From Rutidosis leptorrhynchoides (taxonomy: Eukaryota; Streptophyta; Magnoliopsida; Asterales; Asteraceae): 64,000 nucleotides of DNA. Made by a program: the position numbers and the translations under genes. How positions within the stretch are numbered: the first letter of the stretch is position 1; each line of letters starts with the position of its first letter. The notes under the pieces were generated by a model, which was not told the origin of the DNA, did no database searches, and saw only the letters and a list, made by a program, of their open reading frames with translations. The DNA lies in assembly GCF_046630445.1 (NCBI RefSeq), contig NC_092341.1, forward strand, positions 34,513,501-34,577,500. Reading direction: 5' to 3'. Positions 9,006 through 22,233 of this stretch are shown in pieces.

Positions 9006-11004
9006 TCAATAACAGATGGGTAATGTAACAACCCTGATTTTTTCGTTACTTTCGTTAACCTTCCGTTAGTTTATTTAACGACGATTATTTAACTTTTATG
9101 CGTTTACGTGTATTAAATGCGTAATTGATCTTCGGAGGGTTTTAATAATTGATATGGGTTGATATTAATTCAAATAAATATTTTGAATAATGAAATACGA
9201 TAAAAACGATACGATTTTGATAATAGCTTTTTGAGCAACGAAACGCTCGGGTTTATTTTAATAATTAAATTTATTAATTATTAACTTTTTGAAATATTTA
9301 ATTTATTGGGTTTTTAATAAATTAGACAATTGGTTGCGTTTAACGATCGGGTTAGCGTTTCGGGCCTTCGGTACGACAAAACGACACTTAAAACGGACCA
9401 CGATTACGCGCTTTTGCAAAACGAGAGCCCGGGAACCCATCCCATGGGGCCCATCGGCCGACCCCCTCCCCCTCCCCTTTATTTTGTTAAATGTTGGATT
9501 AGTTGAGAGACTTATGTGTATTTATCTATTTTAGGGCTTAATATAAATAGTATGTATTAAACTTAAACTGCATGATCTTCCCCATTATTTTTTTTTGGTC
9601 GACTTTTTTGGCTCCCTCTCCCTCTTGCTTCCGTCCACCATTACCCACACACACACATTCAATTTTCAATTTTTGATAAAACCCTGAACACGAAAGTTGT
9701 AATTCCCGATCTCCTCTACGCGTTGGTGTATTTAATTTAACGATCAAAGGTATATTTGCATGAACCCTAATTCTTAAAAATCTAATTTTTATAAAGTTTC
9801 ATAGTTATGTTGTCAATTGCTCAAGTCTATACGCGTACGTGTTAATTGTAATCGTTATTTTGATGGTTTGATGCGCTAGGGTTTAAAAACGAATTTGTAT
9901 TTGTTTGGTCAGAAAAATTAAGTTTTTCAAATGCTAATTATGATGTTATAATCAGATTCCTTGCGAAAAACTATTGAGTTTAGGCTTTGGATTCGCTTGA
10001 TTTCGTTTCCGTATGATTAAGTTATGTCGATTTGAATTATCGTTGTGCTTTTGTTGCTTGAACAGAAATCTGGTATTGATAGAAAATGAATTGGAATGTG
10101 AGACTTATACCACTAGAAATATAATTTAAAAACACTAAAGTTAGAATAGGATATCATGTCGTTTGCTTATGTATAGCCCGAGATATGCTAGAATTAGTGT
10201 AAATGTAGTTTTATACATCACTTGCATGAAAATAACCTTGTATGATAAAATGTGTTAACTTATGTAATTGAAGCTTTGCATATTTGAAAATTAGACAAAA
10301 ATTAATTCATCTTTCATGTAGATATCATAGGCTAATTGTATCTAGATCTTCGGATAATCGCATGCGAATGTGACTAACGAAATGGGAATCGAATCTGTAA
10401 ATTGAACACGTTTTGTACTTTGTGAATTTTGTATATTGATTGAACATGTATTCTTCTGGAAAATAAAACTTAACATGATATGTGACTTATTGTTAGTTTA
10501 TGTCAATCTCTAAAACCTTATGCATTGGGCACAATAGAGCCATACTTTATGTGAATTCTGATTTGAGCTGAAAACTGAATGTTCAATTTGCACGAATAAA
10601 CTGTATCAATTGGCTAAACAAAAGTTGCTAGATTTTTTATATGTGTTACTTTGATTTGTCCTTGAACTATGGCCACTATTATTGTGTCAATTTCATGTCC
10701 CTAACTCTGGTTATAGCCGAAATGAAATCAGTGCGCGGTCAGAAACTGACTTGGCAAACCAAAAAATGTATCCCTTCTGATTCCTGACTTTTAATTGTCG
10801 TATGAGTCCCTGGCCTAACTTTTTGGAATAGATTTTAAGTCTAATTATGATCTGGAGTTTGTCATATTTACTTGAATTTTGTACTATGAGATAATATGCT
10901 AAGTGTGCTACGTTTTCGTAAATTTTGTGCATGACGATAAACTGAAATTGTGAAAATGATCATTCATGACCTAAAACGTATTGTATGACTTAGGTTTGAC
11001 ATGT

Positions 11005-11125
11005 TGACCAATATTTGACATGAACCTACTGATGTTGACTTTAGTTGACTACTTTGACCAAGTTTGACTTTCAGTTTGACTTCGGTTGACTTTGTTTGAC
11101 TTGCATGATATAGTTGACTTTTACT
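11005..11125 (+). promoter_or_regulatory. TTGAC cluster in LTR B
   Basis: At least eight TTGAC(C/T/A) cores lie within about 120 bp, resembling the cluster at 451-530 in LTR F. This is a possible WRKY-responsive enhancer, by motif only. Confidence 0.35.
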
Positions 11126-11722
11126 TTAAAACGCGTCGAGTCGAGCAATAAGACAACGTACACTATGAAACCACACTTATATAAGATACATATATTGACC
11201 AACCTACATACGTATACTTAGGTTACATTACTTGGGTCTAAACCGTACAAGTCATTTGTCTTTCATTCCGAGCTTATTCAAAGGTGAGTCTACAGTCCCG
11301 CTTTTTACATGTTTTCAGGGATGAGAATACACGCTGTTACATTTACATTTTCAATTACTTTTATATTGACATGAGTCCTACACATATGCATACTGAGTTT
11401 GTACACAAAGCCTCTAGCTTGATGAAAGGACCCGTTCATATACATTATAAACGATTCACAATAGTTGATTACATCGCGAGGTATTTGACCTCTATATGAT
11501 ACATTTTACAAACATTGCATTCGTTTTTAAAAGAAAAACTTTCTTTACAACGAAAGTTGACGGCATGCACACCATTTCATAATACATCTAACTATAATTG
11601 ACATAATAATAATCTTGATGAACTCAATGACTCGAATGCAACGTCTTTCAAAATATGCCATGAATGACTCCAAGTAATATCCTTAAAATGAGCTAATGCA
11701 CAGTGGAAGATTTCTATAATAC

Positions 11723-12286
11723 CTGAGAATAAACATGCTTTAAAGTGTCAACCAAAAGGTTGGTGAGTTCATAGGTTTATCATAACAATCATTTCAATAT
11801 ATTAATAGACCACAAGATTTCCATTTATAAATATATGTACACTCGCAAGTGTATAAAAGTATTCTATAAGTTGTAGGCACCTGGTAACAAGCCTTAACGT
11901 TCATGTTTTACCCTCTGAAGTACACCAGATCAGGTGTGTTTAAAATAACCTCGAAGTACTAAAGCATCCCATAGTCAGGATGGGGTTTGTCAGGCCCAAT
12001 AGATATATCTTTAGGATTCGCGCCTACCGTACATAGACAAGTAGTTTAATGTTACCAAGCTAAGGGTATATTTCTGGTTTAAACCCACATAGAATTAGTT
12101 TTAGTACTTGTGCCTATTTCGTAAAACATTTATAAAACAGCGCATGTATTCTTAGCCCAAAAATATATGTAAAAAGGGAGTAATGAAACTCACGCATATA
12201 AATATTGTAAAATAGTTAATAAAGCATTTGCATGTATTCTCAGCCCAAAAATGTAAAAAGTAAAAAGGGAATCAAATGAAACTCAC
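11723..12286 (-). other. Intron-like block in LTR C
   Basis: On the minus strand ATG|GTGAGTTTCATTTG opens and GTTTATTCTCAG|GT closes a 564-bp stretch. Near the 3' end are CTTGTGGTCTA, AAACCTATGAACTCACCAA and the hairpin CAACCTTTTGGTTG (11749-11762). The copy in the other LTR has the hairpin at 18367-18380. Confidence 0.5.
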
Positions 12287-13473
12287 CATACTGTATTTCG
12301 TAGTAAAAATACATATAACGTCATTTAACAAGTGCAAGGTTGGCCTCGGATTCACGAACCTATATTTATTATATATATTTATATGTTGGTCAATATTTGT
12401 CTAACAATTTTTGGTCAAGTCATAGTGTACCACAATCCTAATGCTCGAGACTAATATGCAAAAGTCAACAAAAGTCAACTTGACCCAAAATGACTTTTAA
12501 AATTTATACATGTTTATTATATAACTTAACTATAGTCGTTTTATATATTTAAATATATTTATTAGATTTTATAATAATCAAAGTCATTTATTAATAAAAA
12601 TTTATATTAACGTTTATATATGATAAAATATACTTTTATATATCTTAAGTAGTAAAATTTATAAAGTTCACTTAATATCGTAAAACTATAGTGGTAAGTA
12701 TTATTAATGTAATTATATTACGCTTGATGAAAAATATCTGTATATCCCCTATTTATTTGATAAAATAATATTGATCATAATAATAATAAGTAAAAGTTGT
12801 ATTATTTTGTAATAATAATTATTATTATTCTATAAAAAAATAACAATATTTATATTTACTAAAAATGTTATTATGATAAAATGATAATACTAACATAATA
12901 GTAATAATGATATTTTATAATAACAATGATATTTCTATTAAAATAATAACAACGATAGTAATAATAATCATTTTAACAATAATACTAAAATTCAGTTGAC
13001 TATAACTTCAAATCCGTTCATCGAAACCATTCGATATCTAAATGAAAAGTTCTTAATTTTTCGCTAGCTTTCCAATGACATGCATATCATATACCCTATC
13101 TCAGTAGCATATGTATCTAATTCAGGATTCAACAAACCTATCTAAGGACAATATCGAATGTACAAGCATGCATAATCCTATATACTCGAGCACTAGTCAG
13201 GGATACACTATTGATATATAAAAGTTAAGTTATGAGTGCTCATGTATCAATATTGAGATTCAATATTGCAGGAAAGTACGTAGACGCAATGGAGATGATA
13301 AACACTAGATTGACCTCACGAGCATACCCATGAATCATACCCATCACCTCCATAGCTATAACCCATAATTTCCTTAGCTTCGACTCATTCAAAAAAACTA
13401 TTTTGAAATCACTCGGACATCACTCTGTCGTAATATTTTATGTATACTAATAATATCTTGAAATAATACAGAG

Positions 13474-13478
<5 letters not shown>

Positions 13479-13564
<86 letters not shown>
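13479..13564. repeat. (AT)n microsatellite in LTR C, left copy
   Basis: An uninterrupted TA/AT run of about 85 bp. The corresponding tract in the other LTR (about 20099-20251) is about 150 bp. The long poly-Tyr/Ile open frames here are artefacts of the repeat. Confidence 0.95.
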
Positions 13565-13567
<3 letters not shown>

Positions 13568-13649
13568 AATCGATTGAGAGAGTTTAGAGAAATATATTTT
13601 CAAGTTTCTATGAAATAATGAAACCTATTGAATTCTATTTATAATAGAT

Positions 13650-13820
13650 TTTTGAATTATTAAAGTGAATTATTAAAGTATGAATTATTAAAGTGAATTA
13701 TTAAAGTATGAATTATTAAAGTGAATTATTAAAGTATGAATTATTAAAGTGAATTATTAAAGTATGAATTATTAAAGTGAATTATTAAAGTATGAATTAT
13801 TAAAGTGAATTATTAAAGTT
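13650..13820. repeat. GAATTATTAAAGT 13-bp tandem repeat in LTR C
   Basis: The 13-bp unit GAATTATTAAAGT alternates with a version carrying an extra AT (26-28 bp double unit). The array is longer here than in the sister LTR (20340-20478), so copy number changed after insertion. Confidence 0.9.
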
Positions 13821-14556
13821 AAAGTATTGTAAAAGTATAAAAACTATGTATGTATAATACGCGTATAAATATATATAATATTAATTTGAATCGTTATATA
13901 TATTTAATGAAATAAAATATAAATATCGTTATATTTATTATACTGGTTAAGTAATGAGTTGTCAAAAGTGATTCCAGATATTTATAAAGGTTATATACGT
14001 TTTAATAATAAAGTTCTTTTTAAACTGAAAATGTTTTTGTACGTTTGAAAATAGATTAATAGAATATTATGGAAACCAATTCTCCATTAGCTTTTGTCTA
14101 ACTTTCGTAAATGACACCTTTTATTTTTATTTATAAATAGCTTTACAAATTATTCCGAATATCGTTAAGAGGAATAGATTTTCTCAAATCATAGTGGACC
14201 TCTCAACAGAGACTTGTAATCATAATTCAATGTTTCTGATAATTCAATCATTTAATATATTTTTTTTTTAATTTCGTCGATAATCATATTGAAACAAATA
14301 CGTTCATATAAAGCATTATAAGTTTAAATACTTTGTTAACATTTTCAATTTATAACATATACACATATACATACATATTCATATATGTTCATTTAATGGT
14401 TCGTGAATCATTGGAATTTGGTCGAGGTTTAAATGAATGTATAAACATAGTTTAAAATCCTTGAGATTTAACTTAACAAACATTGCTTATCGTGTCAGAA
14501 TAATATAAAGATAAAGTTTAAATTTAAATTTAGTCGGAAATTTCTGGGTCGTCACA

Positions 14557-14593
14557 GTACCTACCCGTTAAAGAAATTTCGTCCCCGAAATTT
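14557..14593 (-). promoter_or_regulatory. Polypurine tract and inverted repeat of element C
   Basis: On the minus strand the order is AAATTTCGGGGACGAAATTT, TTTAACGGGTAGGTAC, then the LTR start TGTGACGACCC. The layout matches families A, B and D, which supports C using the same replication machinery. Confidence 0.75.
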
Positions 14594-17237
14594 GATAGAG
14601 GTCGTTATGGCTAACAATGAGAATGTTATTATGACGATTATGAAGTTTTATCATGTCTAAGAAGTATGGATAAAATAATTCGATTACTCGAAGCGTATGA
14701 GGGAAGTTATCGTAAATGAAGGAAATAAGATTATAGTGATTCGTCATATCTTTTGACGTCATCACAATTGATCTCCGAATTTAAAGAAAATCTTTGTAAT
14801 CTATGTTGGATTTGATGCTTTGGTGATTAAGGAGATTATGATTCTCTTCGAATTAATACGATAATCCATCTTGATTTCTCTGTCGGGTATTTCACTATAA
14901 ATCCACCTCCTTCGTTTTCTTACAACTCACACCTTCTATTCTTTCTCCCTCAACTCATATTTTAAAGTATTTGTCAATATGCTTCATCCAGTACTGATTC
15001 TCGATATACTCCTCACTTTCATATCTGTCGTTCTTCTTTTTCATCTGCCTCCGGAAGAATCTATTTACTTCTACTATACTCTCGGTTTTATAGTGTTTTT
15101 AGTTCTTCCGTGTCTTTATATTGCTATATGAATCGATATATACGGTTTATAATTTTTGGGTGGTTGTTGGGTTTTATATCTTCCCTTATATTTCAAAGCC
15201 CATGCTTTTGTCTTCTATAATCATTGACATCCACAGTTAATGCTCCCTTCTATTTGCTGCGATTTATACTCCAATTTCTATTTTGGAGTTTTGTCCTTTC
15301 GTTTCTTCTTCTTGCGATTAAGCAACGTTTGTAATGGTCCAGTATTCGCAGATATGAATTTCAGAATGAACATAGTTAATGTTCTAAGAAGGAAATGGTA
15401 ATGGCACGATCTTGATTTGTTAATTTACCAGAATACCCCGAAAAGACCGAATCATCAAGAAAATATATTCTTGATATTTTTAGAGATTAAATAGAATACA
15501 AGAGTCATGTAACATGGAACATGATGACGGCATGGTCTGTGAATCGTCATGTCCCATTAGAAACTCAGCATAACTTACTGTAATATAATCACGTTGATCA
15601 AGTGTCATTATATTATACTAACTCATGCTTCAGTTCCCAACACTACTTCAAAACATTCATAATTTAAACTCGAAAGTTTATAGAATATAGAAACTAATAG
15701 TTTCTTATATGATGTAACACTGATAGCGCAAAGAGATAAATGACTTCAGATAAGATTAGTTGTGAAAATATCTTCAGAAATATCGCGGATATTTATAATG
15801 AAAGATATGATAATTTCTTAGAATTTCTAATATTGATGGATGATGATGAAGATTTGTCTGTAAAGGTTTAGAATAAAGAGTAAGGTATTCGTTAATGTCT
15901 TTAGCAGGCACTGAACCATTTGGATTCTTTGAAGGCAGATTTAGTCTTTGTGATTTGTCCACAGCCTCTTTCATAGTCTGTTCAATCCGTTTTCCAGTTC
16001 CAAACCTTCTCTTTTTCTCAGCTTTACCACCTTACTATTCTTTGTCATCAAACTTTTTACTGTTAAGATCGTTTACAGTTTTTGATGCTTCGTCAACATT
16101 TCAAGAACTAGTTTGCAGTTCAAAATATTTTTCAGAACTTCACATTCAAAGTATGTAAGTCCAGGAGATAGACGTTTTACGTACACATATAACTGTTGGC
16201 GTAGACATGCTGCGAGATTTCAAAATACTGGTTACTGTTTTCCGATGATTCGTATGACAATTCTCGTTACAAGATGCGAATGAGTAAATGATGTGATTTC
16301 AATAAATATAATGATTTTTCGAAAAGTCAAAGATAATTGAAGTTGTTGGTAAGTTTATTGCAAAGGTGGCGAGATATGAAAGGTCCCCAGTAACGATGAC
16401 GAAAGGGCAATGTATCTATCGAGGTTATAATAAGACTAGTCCGACTGAAAAGTCAAAGTTGACTTGCTGGAGCTGTGACAAAACTGTCTACTTTGAAAAG
16501 GAATTGAAAAGTCATTTTAGCTAATAAATGCCAAAGGGTCTGACACGGATACACGTCGAACTATGACTTTGGCTTCGAGAGCTTTTTAGGTACATAAATG
16601 TGGGTAATATGTGGTTGGATCATCATCTCGATTGTTCATTGTTTGAAGTGTCTTCAAAAACTTCGGAGAGTTTGAACACAGTTTGTAATCGTTAATATAC
16701 ATATGATGTTCTAACACAGTTTTGAAGTCAAAGTATAGCTTTGAAAGATGTAGGAATCTAAGAGTGATGTCTTCTGTTAAATCATGACTTGGATTTTGAT
16801 TTGTCAAAATCAGAATGCGTAATCAAATTTAGGTGAGAATGGTTGTTTTGATTTCTATACAAGAATGTATATTGTTGTGAGATTTTGGGAGTATAGTTGA
16901 TGATTTGCTTAATCAGATTCGAAAAATGTAACATATTAATTGTGAATTTATATATCTCTCGGGTATTACCTACCCGTTAAAAAAAATTTTCACAATTAAT
17001 ATTTTGTACAACAGAATTTTATTACAGACTTTATGAAAATATATATGTGCATATTTTCTTCAGATGTAACATAGATTTAATGAGTTAATATTAAATTAAA
17101 CTCATTTGATTTACGGTTGAAACTAGAACTGAATAATCCCTAAAGACTTTAGAAATTACATAACTTTTACGGAGTATTTATTCAATAAAATTGAAATTAT
17201 GAATTAATACTTCGTTATTTGTTGGTGTTTGTAACCC
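14594..17237 (-). other. Element C interior with no recognised pol genes
   Basis: Only scattered short frames are present. One minus-strand frame around 15774-16060 (KEAVDKSQRLNLPSK, then AKDINEYLTLYSK) looks like a decayed real protein because coding-like sequence continues upstream of its Met through two adjacent stops; I cannot name it. A second purine-tract-like sequence lies at 16969-16990 (minus: TTAACGGGTAGGTAAT). The rest shows nothing I can support. Confidence 0.5.
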
Positions 17238-17597
17238 TTACACCATATTCTCTAAAGCCACTACTCGAGCGCGAAGCTCGTTGACTTCTTCTATTACACC
17301 GGGGTGATTATCGGTTCGGACGAGCGGATAAATAAAATCTAGAATTTGATGTAGTATATAATCGTGACGAGATACTCTGGAAATGAGAGAGAAAATGGTG
17401 TTTCGGACCGGTTCGCCGGTAAGTGCTTCAGGTTCATCGCCAAGAGGGCAACGTGGTGGATGGAAGGGATCACCTTCTTCTTGTCTCCAATTATTGAGGA
17501 GGCTACGAACCTATCCCCAATTCATCCAGAATAGATGATGGCTAATTGGTTGATCCATTCCGGTCACACTGCTTTCGGAGCTTGAGTGGGATTCCAT
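17238..17597 (-). pseudogene. Gag-position small ORF of element C, one internal stop
   Basis: On the minus strand ATG at 17597 opens a 120-codon frame ending at TAA (17240-17238), broken by one TAG (17513-17511). It begins MESHSSSESSVTGMDQPIS and later reads YILHQILDFIYPLVR, then VNELRARVVALENMV, a likely short coiled coil at the end. It lies about 430 bp downstream of the primer site, where gag starts in autonomous elements. Upstream codons in the same frame (VISSSPSNSD) suggest the real start may be further up. I recognise no domain. The open length and protein-like composition suggest it was under selection. Confidence 0.5.
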
Positions 17598-17940
17598 ATC
17601 GGAATTCGAGGGACTTGAACTAATGACAAATTCATTTCGTTCGATTGAATAAAGGATTTTTCGATATGAAATGATTTTTCGGCTATCGGGTGGTATTCTA
17701 ATTACATAGAATATCTATATATATAGCGCAAAAGATTTCGTAGATTACGGAGGAAATTACGGGATATGTCAGACAAAGTTTACAGTAACAGATACGCTAA
17801 GATATGGATTAGCAGATACGCTAAGATATGAATTTTGTCTATACACTATTCATGCAATCAATGCAGTAAGACGTGTCTAGATTAAGAATGATAAGCAGGC
17901 AATTTTCGACAAAAATGATAAGCAAAACTTTTGACATGCA

Positions 17941-18040
17941 GACACGGTCGAAGTCCAGGCTCACTAATGCATCCTAACGACTATCAGTTAGACACACTGA
18001 TGCAGACCTGGTTCGCTAAGACCACCGCTCTGATACCAAC
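17941..18040 (-). promoter_or_regulatory. Primer site and conserved leader of element C
   Basis: GTTGGTATCAGAGC (minus, 18040-18027) matches the initiator tRNA-Met primer site. On the same strand the leader then reads GGTCTTAGCGAACCAG and, further on, GGATGCATTAGTGAGCCTGG and ACTTCGACCGTGT. The family-A leaders at 6302-6340 and 48474-48510 share nearly the same words. Confidence 0.8.
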
Positions 18041-20096
18041 TGAAAGGACCCGTTCATATACATTATAAACGATTCACAATAGTTGATTACATCGCGAGGT
18101 ATTTGACCTCTATATGATACATTTTACAAACATTGCATTCGTTTTTAAAAGAAAAACTTTCTTTACAACGAAAGTTGACGGCATGCACACCATTTCATAA
18201 TACATTCAACTATAATTGACATAATAATAATCTTGATGAACTCAATGACTCGAATGCAACATCTTTCAAAATATGCCATGAATGACTCCAAGTAATATCC
18301 TTAAAATGAGCTAATGCACAGCGGAAGATTTCTTTAATACCTGAGAATAAACATGCTTTAAAGTGTCAACCAAAAGGTTGGTGAGTTCATAGGGTTATCA
18401 TAACAATCATTTCAATATATTAATAGACCACAAGATTTCCGTTTATAAATATATGTACACTCGCAAGTGTATAAAAGTATTCTATAAGTTGTAGGCACCT
18501 GGTAACAAGCCTTAACGTTCATGTTTTACCCTCTGAAGTACACCAGATCAGGTGTGTTTAAAATAACCTCGAAGTACTAAAGCATCCCATAGTCAAGATG
18601 GGGTTTGTCAGCCCCAATAGATATATCTTTAGGATTCGCGCCTACCGTACATAGACAAGTAGTTTAATGTTACCAAGCTAAGGGTATATTTCTGGTTTAA
18701 ACCCACATAGAATTAGTTTTAGTACTTGTGCCTATTTCGTAAAATATTTATAAAACAGCGCATGTATTCTCAGCCCAAAAATATATGTAAAAAGGGAGTA
18801 ATGAAACTCACGCATATAAATATTGTAAAACAGTTAATAAAGCATTTGCATGTATTCTCAGCCCAAAAATGTAAAAAGTAAAAAGGGAATCAAATGAAAC
18901 TCACCATACTGTATTTCGTAGTAAAAATACATATAACGTCATTTAACAAGTGCACAAGGTTGGCCTCGGATTCACGAACCTATATTAATTATATATATTT
19001 ATATGTTGGTCAATATTTGTCTAACAATTTTTGGTCAAATCATAGTGTACCACAATCCTAATGCTCGAGACTAATATGCAAAAGTCAACAAAAGTCAACT
19101 TGACCCAAAATGACTTTTAAAATTTATACGTGTTTATTATATAACTTAACTATAGTCGTTTTATATATTTAAATATATTTATTAGATTTTATAATAATAA
19201 AAGTCATTTATTAATAAAAATTTATATTAACGTTTATATATGATAAAATATACTTTTATATATCTTAAGTAGTAAAATTTATAAAGTTCACTTAATATCG
19301 TAAAACTATAGTGGTAAGTATTATTAATGTAATTATATTACGCTTGGTGAAAAATATCTGTGTATCCCCTATTTATTTGATAAAATAATATTGATCATAA
19401 TAATAATAAGTAAAAGTTGTATTATTTTGTAATAATAATTATTATTATTATTCTATAAAAAAATAACAATATTTATATTTACTAAAAATGTTATTTTGAT
19501 AAAATGATAATACTAACATAATAGTAATAATGATATTTTATAATAACAATGATATTTCTATTAAAATAATAACGACGATAGTAATAATAATCATTTTAAC
19601 AATAATACTAAAATTCAGTTGACTATAACTTCAAATCCGTTCATCGAAACCATTCGATATCTAAATGAAAAGTTCTTAATTTTTCACTAGCTTTCCAATG
19701 ACATGCATATCATATACCCTATCTCAGTAGCATATGTATCTAATTCAGGATTCAACAAACCTATCTAAGGACAATATCGAATGTACAAGCATGCATAATC
19801 CTATATACTCGAGCACTAGTCAGGGATACACTATTGATATATAAAAGTTAAGTTATGAGTGCTCACGTATCAATATTGAGATTCAATATTGCAGGAAAGT
19901 ACGTAGATGCAACGGAGATGATAAACACTAGATTGACCTCACGAGCATACCCATGAACCATACCCATCACCTCCATAGCTATAACCCATAATTTCCTTAG
20001 CTTCGACTCATTCAAAAAAACTATTTTGAAATCACTCGGACATCACTCCGTCGTAATATTTTATGTATACTAATAATATCTTGAAATAATACAGAG

Positions 20097-20254
<158 letters not shown>

Positions 20255-21217
20255 AATCGATTGAGAGAGTTTAGAGAAATATATTTTCAAGTTTCTATGA
20301 AATAATGAAACCTATTGAATTCTATTTATAATAGATTTTTGAATTATTAAAGTGAATTATTAAAGTATGAATTATTAAAGTGAATTATTAAAGTATGAAT
20401 TATTAAAGTGAATTATTAAAGTATGAATTATTAAAGTGAATTATTAAAGTATGAATTATTAAAGTGAATTATTAAAGTTAAAGTATAGTAAAAGTATAAA
20501 AACTATGTATGTATAATACGCGTATAAATATATATAATATTAATTTGAATCGTTATATATATTTAATGAAATAAAATATAAATATCGTTATATTTATTAT
20601 ACTGGTTAAGTAATGAGTTGTCAAAAGTGATTCCAGATATTTATAAATGTTATATACGTTTTAATAATAAAGTTCTTTTTAAACTGAAAATGTTTTTGTA
20701 CGTTTGAAAATAGATTAATAGAATATTATGGAAACCAATTCTCCATTAGCTTTTGTCTAACTTTCGTAAATGACACCTTTTATTTTTATTTATAAATAGC
20801 TTTACAAATTATTCCGAATATCGTTAAGAGGAATAGATTTTCTCAAATCATAGTGGACCTCTCAACAGAGACTTGTAATCATAATTCAATGTTTCTGATA
20901 ATTCAATCATTTATGTAGCGACCCGACCAAATCATGTTTGACGGCGCCGTCTACTTAGGTCCCGTTACGTGGTCATAAGTCTTTAAGACAAAGTTTGACC
21001 AAAATATGTCGCCTTCATTTCAAAATAAAGATTGTTCCCAAAGTTTACAAGAATTGTTCAACCAATAGTTAAGTTACAACGTTATAATACGAATGAAATC
21101 TAGGCGACACGGTTTAAAGTAAAGCCAAAAGACGCTCCATGAAATGCACATATACTCGACATCAAATGCAAGTATCAAATAATGAGCGGAAGCATATATC
21201 ATGTATCGTTCAAGGAC

Positions 21218-21679
21218 CTGAGAAAAACATAGAAATCTGTCAACGAAAACGTTGGTGAAATCATAGGTTTAAGTAAGTAAGTACAAGTGAACCACAAGAT
21301 TTGCATCAATGAAATAATAGTAATACATTCCAAAAGTTTGTTTCACGAGCACCCAATTATCAATGCTTAACATTTCCTTCCATTGAACCCCATCACTTAG
21401 TGCTAGAACATACACTGTTTCTCGAAAATATATTTCATTCGTAAACGGTAGCGAACCGTTTGAATGAGGGTTTGTCAAACCCATATGGATCCATACAACA
21501 TAAGTTCTCGCTTACACCCGGCAAGTGTAACTAATGATAATCGAATTGAGGATTTTGTTCTAAACTCGTATGTAGAATGTTTGTTTTCCTGTACTTGTGT
21601 TCACTTAGTAAAGAAATGTTTATGTTTTCTCATCCCAAATGTAAGTTCAAAAAGAGTAAAAGTGGGACTATGATCTCAC
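21218..21679 (-). other. Intron-like block in LTR D
   Basis: On the minus strand CTCAAG|GTGAGATCATAGTCCC opens and GTTTTTCTCAG|GTCC closes a 462-bp stretch. It includes CTTGTGGTTCA, AAACCTATGATTTCACCAA and the hairpin CAACGTTTTCGTTG (21241-21254); GCTTCCGCT follows the 3' site. The other LTR has the same hairpin at 28574-28587. Confidence 0.5.
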
Positions 21680-22117
21680 CTTGAGTGCACGAGTAGTAAA
21701 GTACTTCAACAAGTAAACGTGTGCAAAGAACAATGCTAGTCTTGACCTAAACAATAGGTTTGTATCAATAACGGTAAACACGATAGGTCAAAGTTGTTCA
21801 ATTAGTCCTATGGCTCGTTAGGACTCGATCCTAATAGCATGTGAATCAAATTGTCATGTTTCATGCAAGGTACAAGTATAAAAACATGTTAGAACGATTG
21901 CACAATTATTTGGTTAAGTTTGATTAAAAGTCAACTTGGTCGGGTCAAAGTCAACAGAAAAGTCAACGGGGTCGGGTTGGATATCCGACACTTTTTCTAA
22001 GTTATATAATCATATATGAGCATGTTGGCCAAGTTTCATGTTAATCGGAGGTCCGTAGCATAGCAAACATTTTCATGTCAAATGACCAAAGCGAACAGCC
22101 AGTTTTAGCCAAATGGG

Positions 22118-22233
22118 ACGGCGTCCCAAGTTGCTAGACGGCGTCCCAATATGAAGGTTGGGACGGCGTCCCAGGTTGCTAGACGGCGTCCCAATATGAA
22201 GGTTGGGACGGCGTCCCGTGATGCTAGACGGCG
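22118..22233. repeat. Array of GGGACGGCGTCCC palindromes in LTR D
   Basis: Three tandem units of about 44 bp each carry two near-perfect palindromes (GGGACGGCGTCCC and GACGGCGTCCC) separated by AAGTTGCTA or AATATGAAGGTT. The second LTR has the same array at 29451-29566. Element E carries the same palindrome (GGACGCCGTCC) in its LTRs. Confidence 0.9.

Larger units (their letters stand above)
11423..14556 (-). repeat. Element C 3' LTR (3134 bp)
   Basis: On the minus strand it reads TGTGACGACCCAG to GGGTCCTTTCA. It contains an (AT)n tract (about 13479-13564), a GAATTATTAAAGT array (13650-13820), and the intron-like block on the minus strand (GTGAGT at 12286-12281, acceptor AG at 11724-11723). 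A second GTGAGT occurs at about 12195 in a local duplication of some 90 bp. Confidence 0.9.

Noticed and set aside
13409-13603. Open frames of alternating Tyr/Ile on the minus strand (also at 20021-20290)
   Set aside because: They are translations of the (AT)n microsatellites in the C LTRs.
13650-13820. Regularly spaced short repeats that could suggest a CRISPR-like array
   Set aside because: The units are directly adjacent with no unique spacers, and this is a plant retrotransposon LTR.
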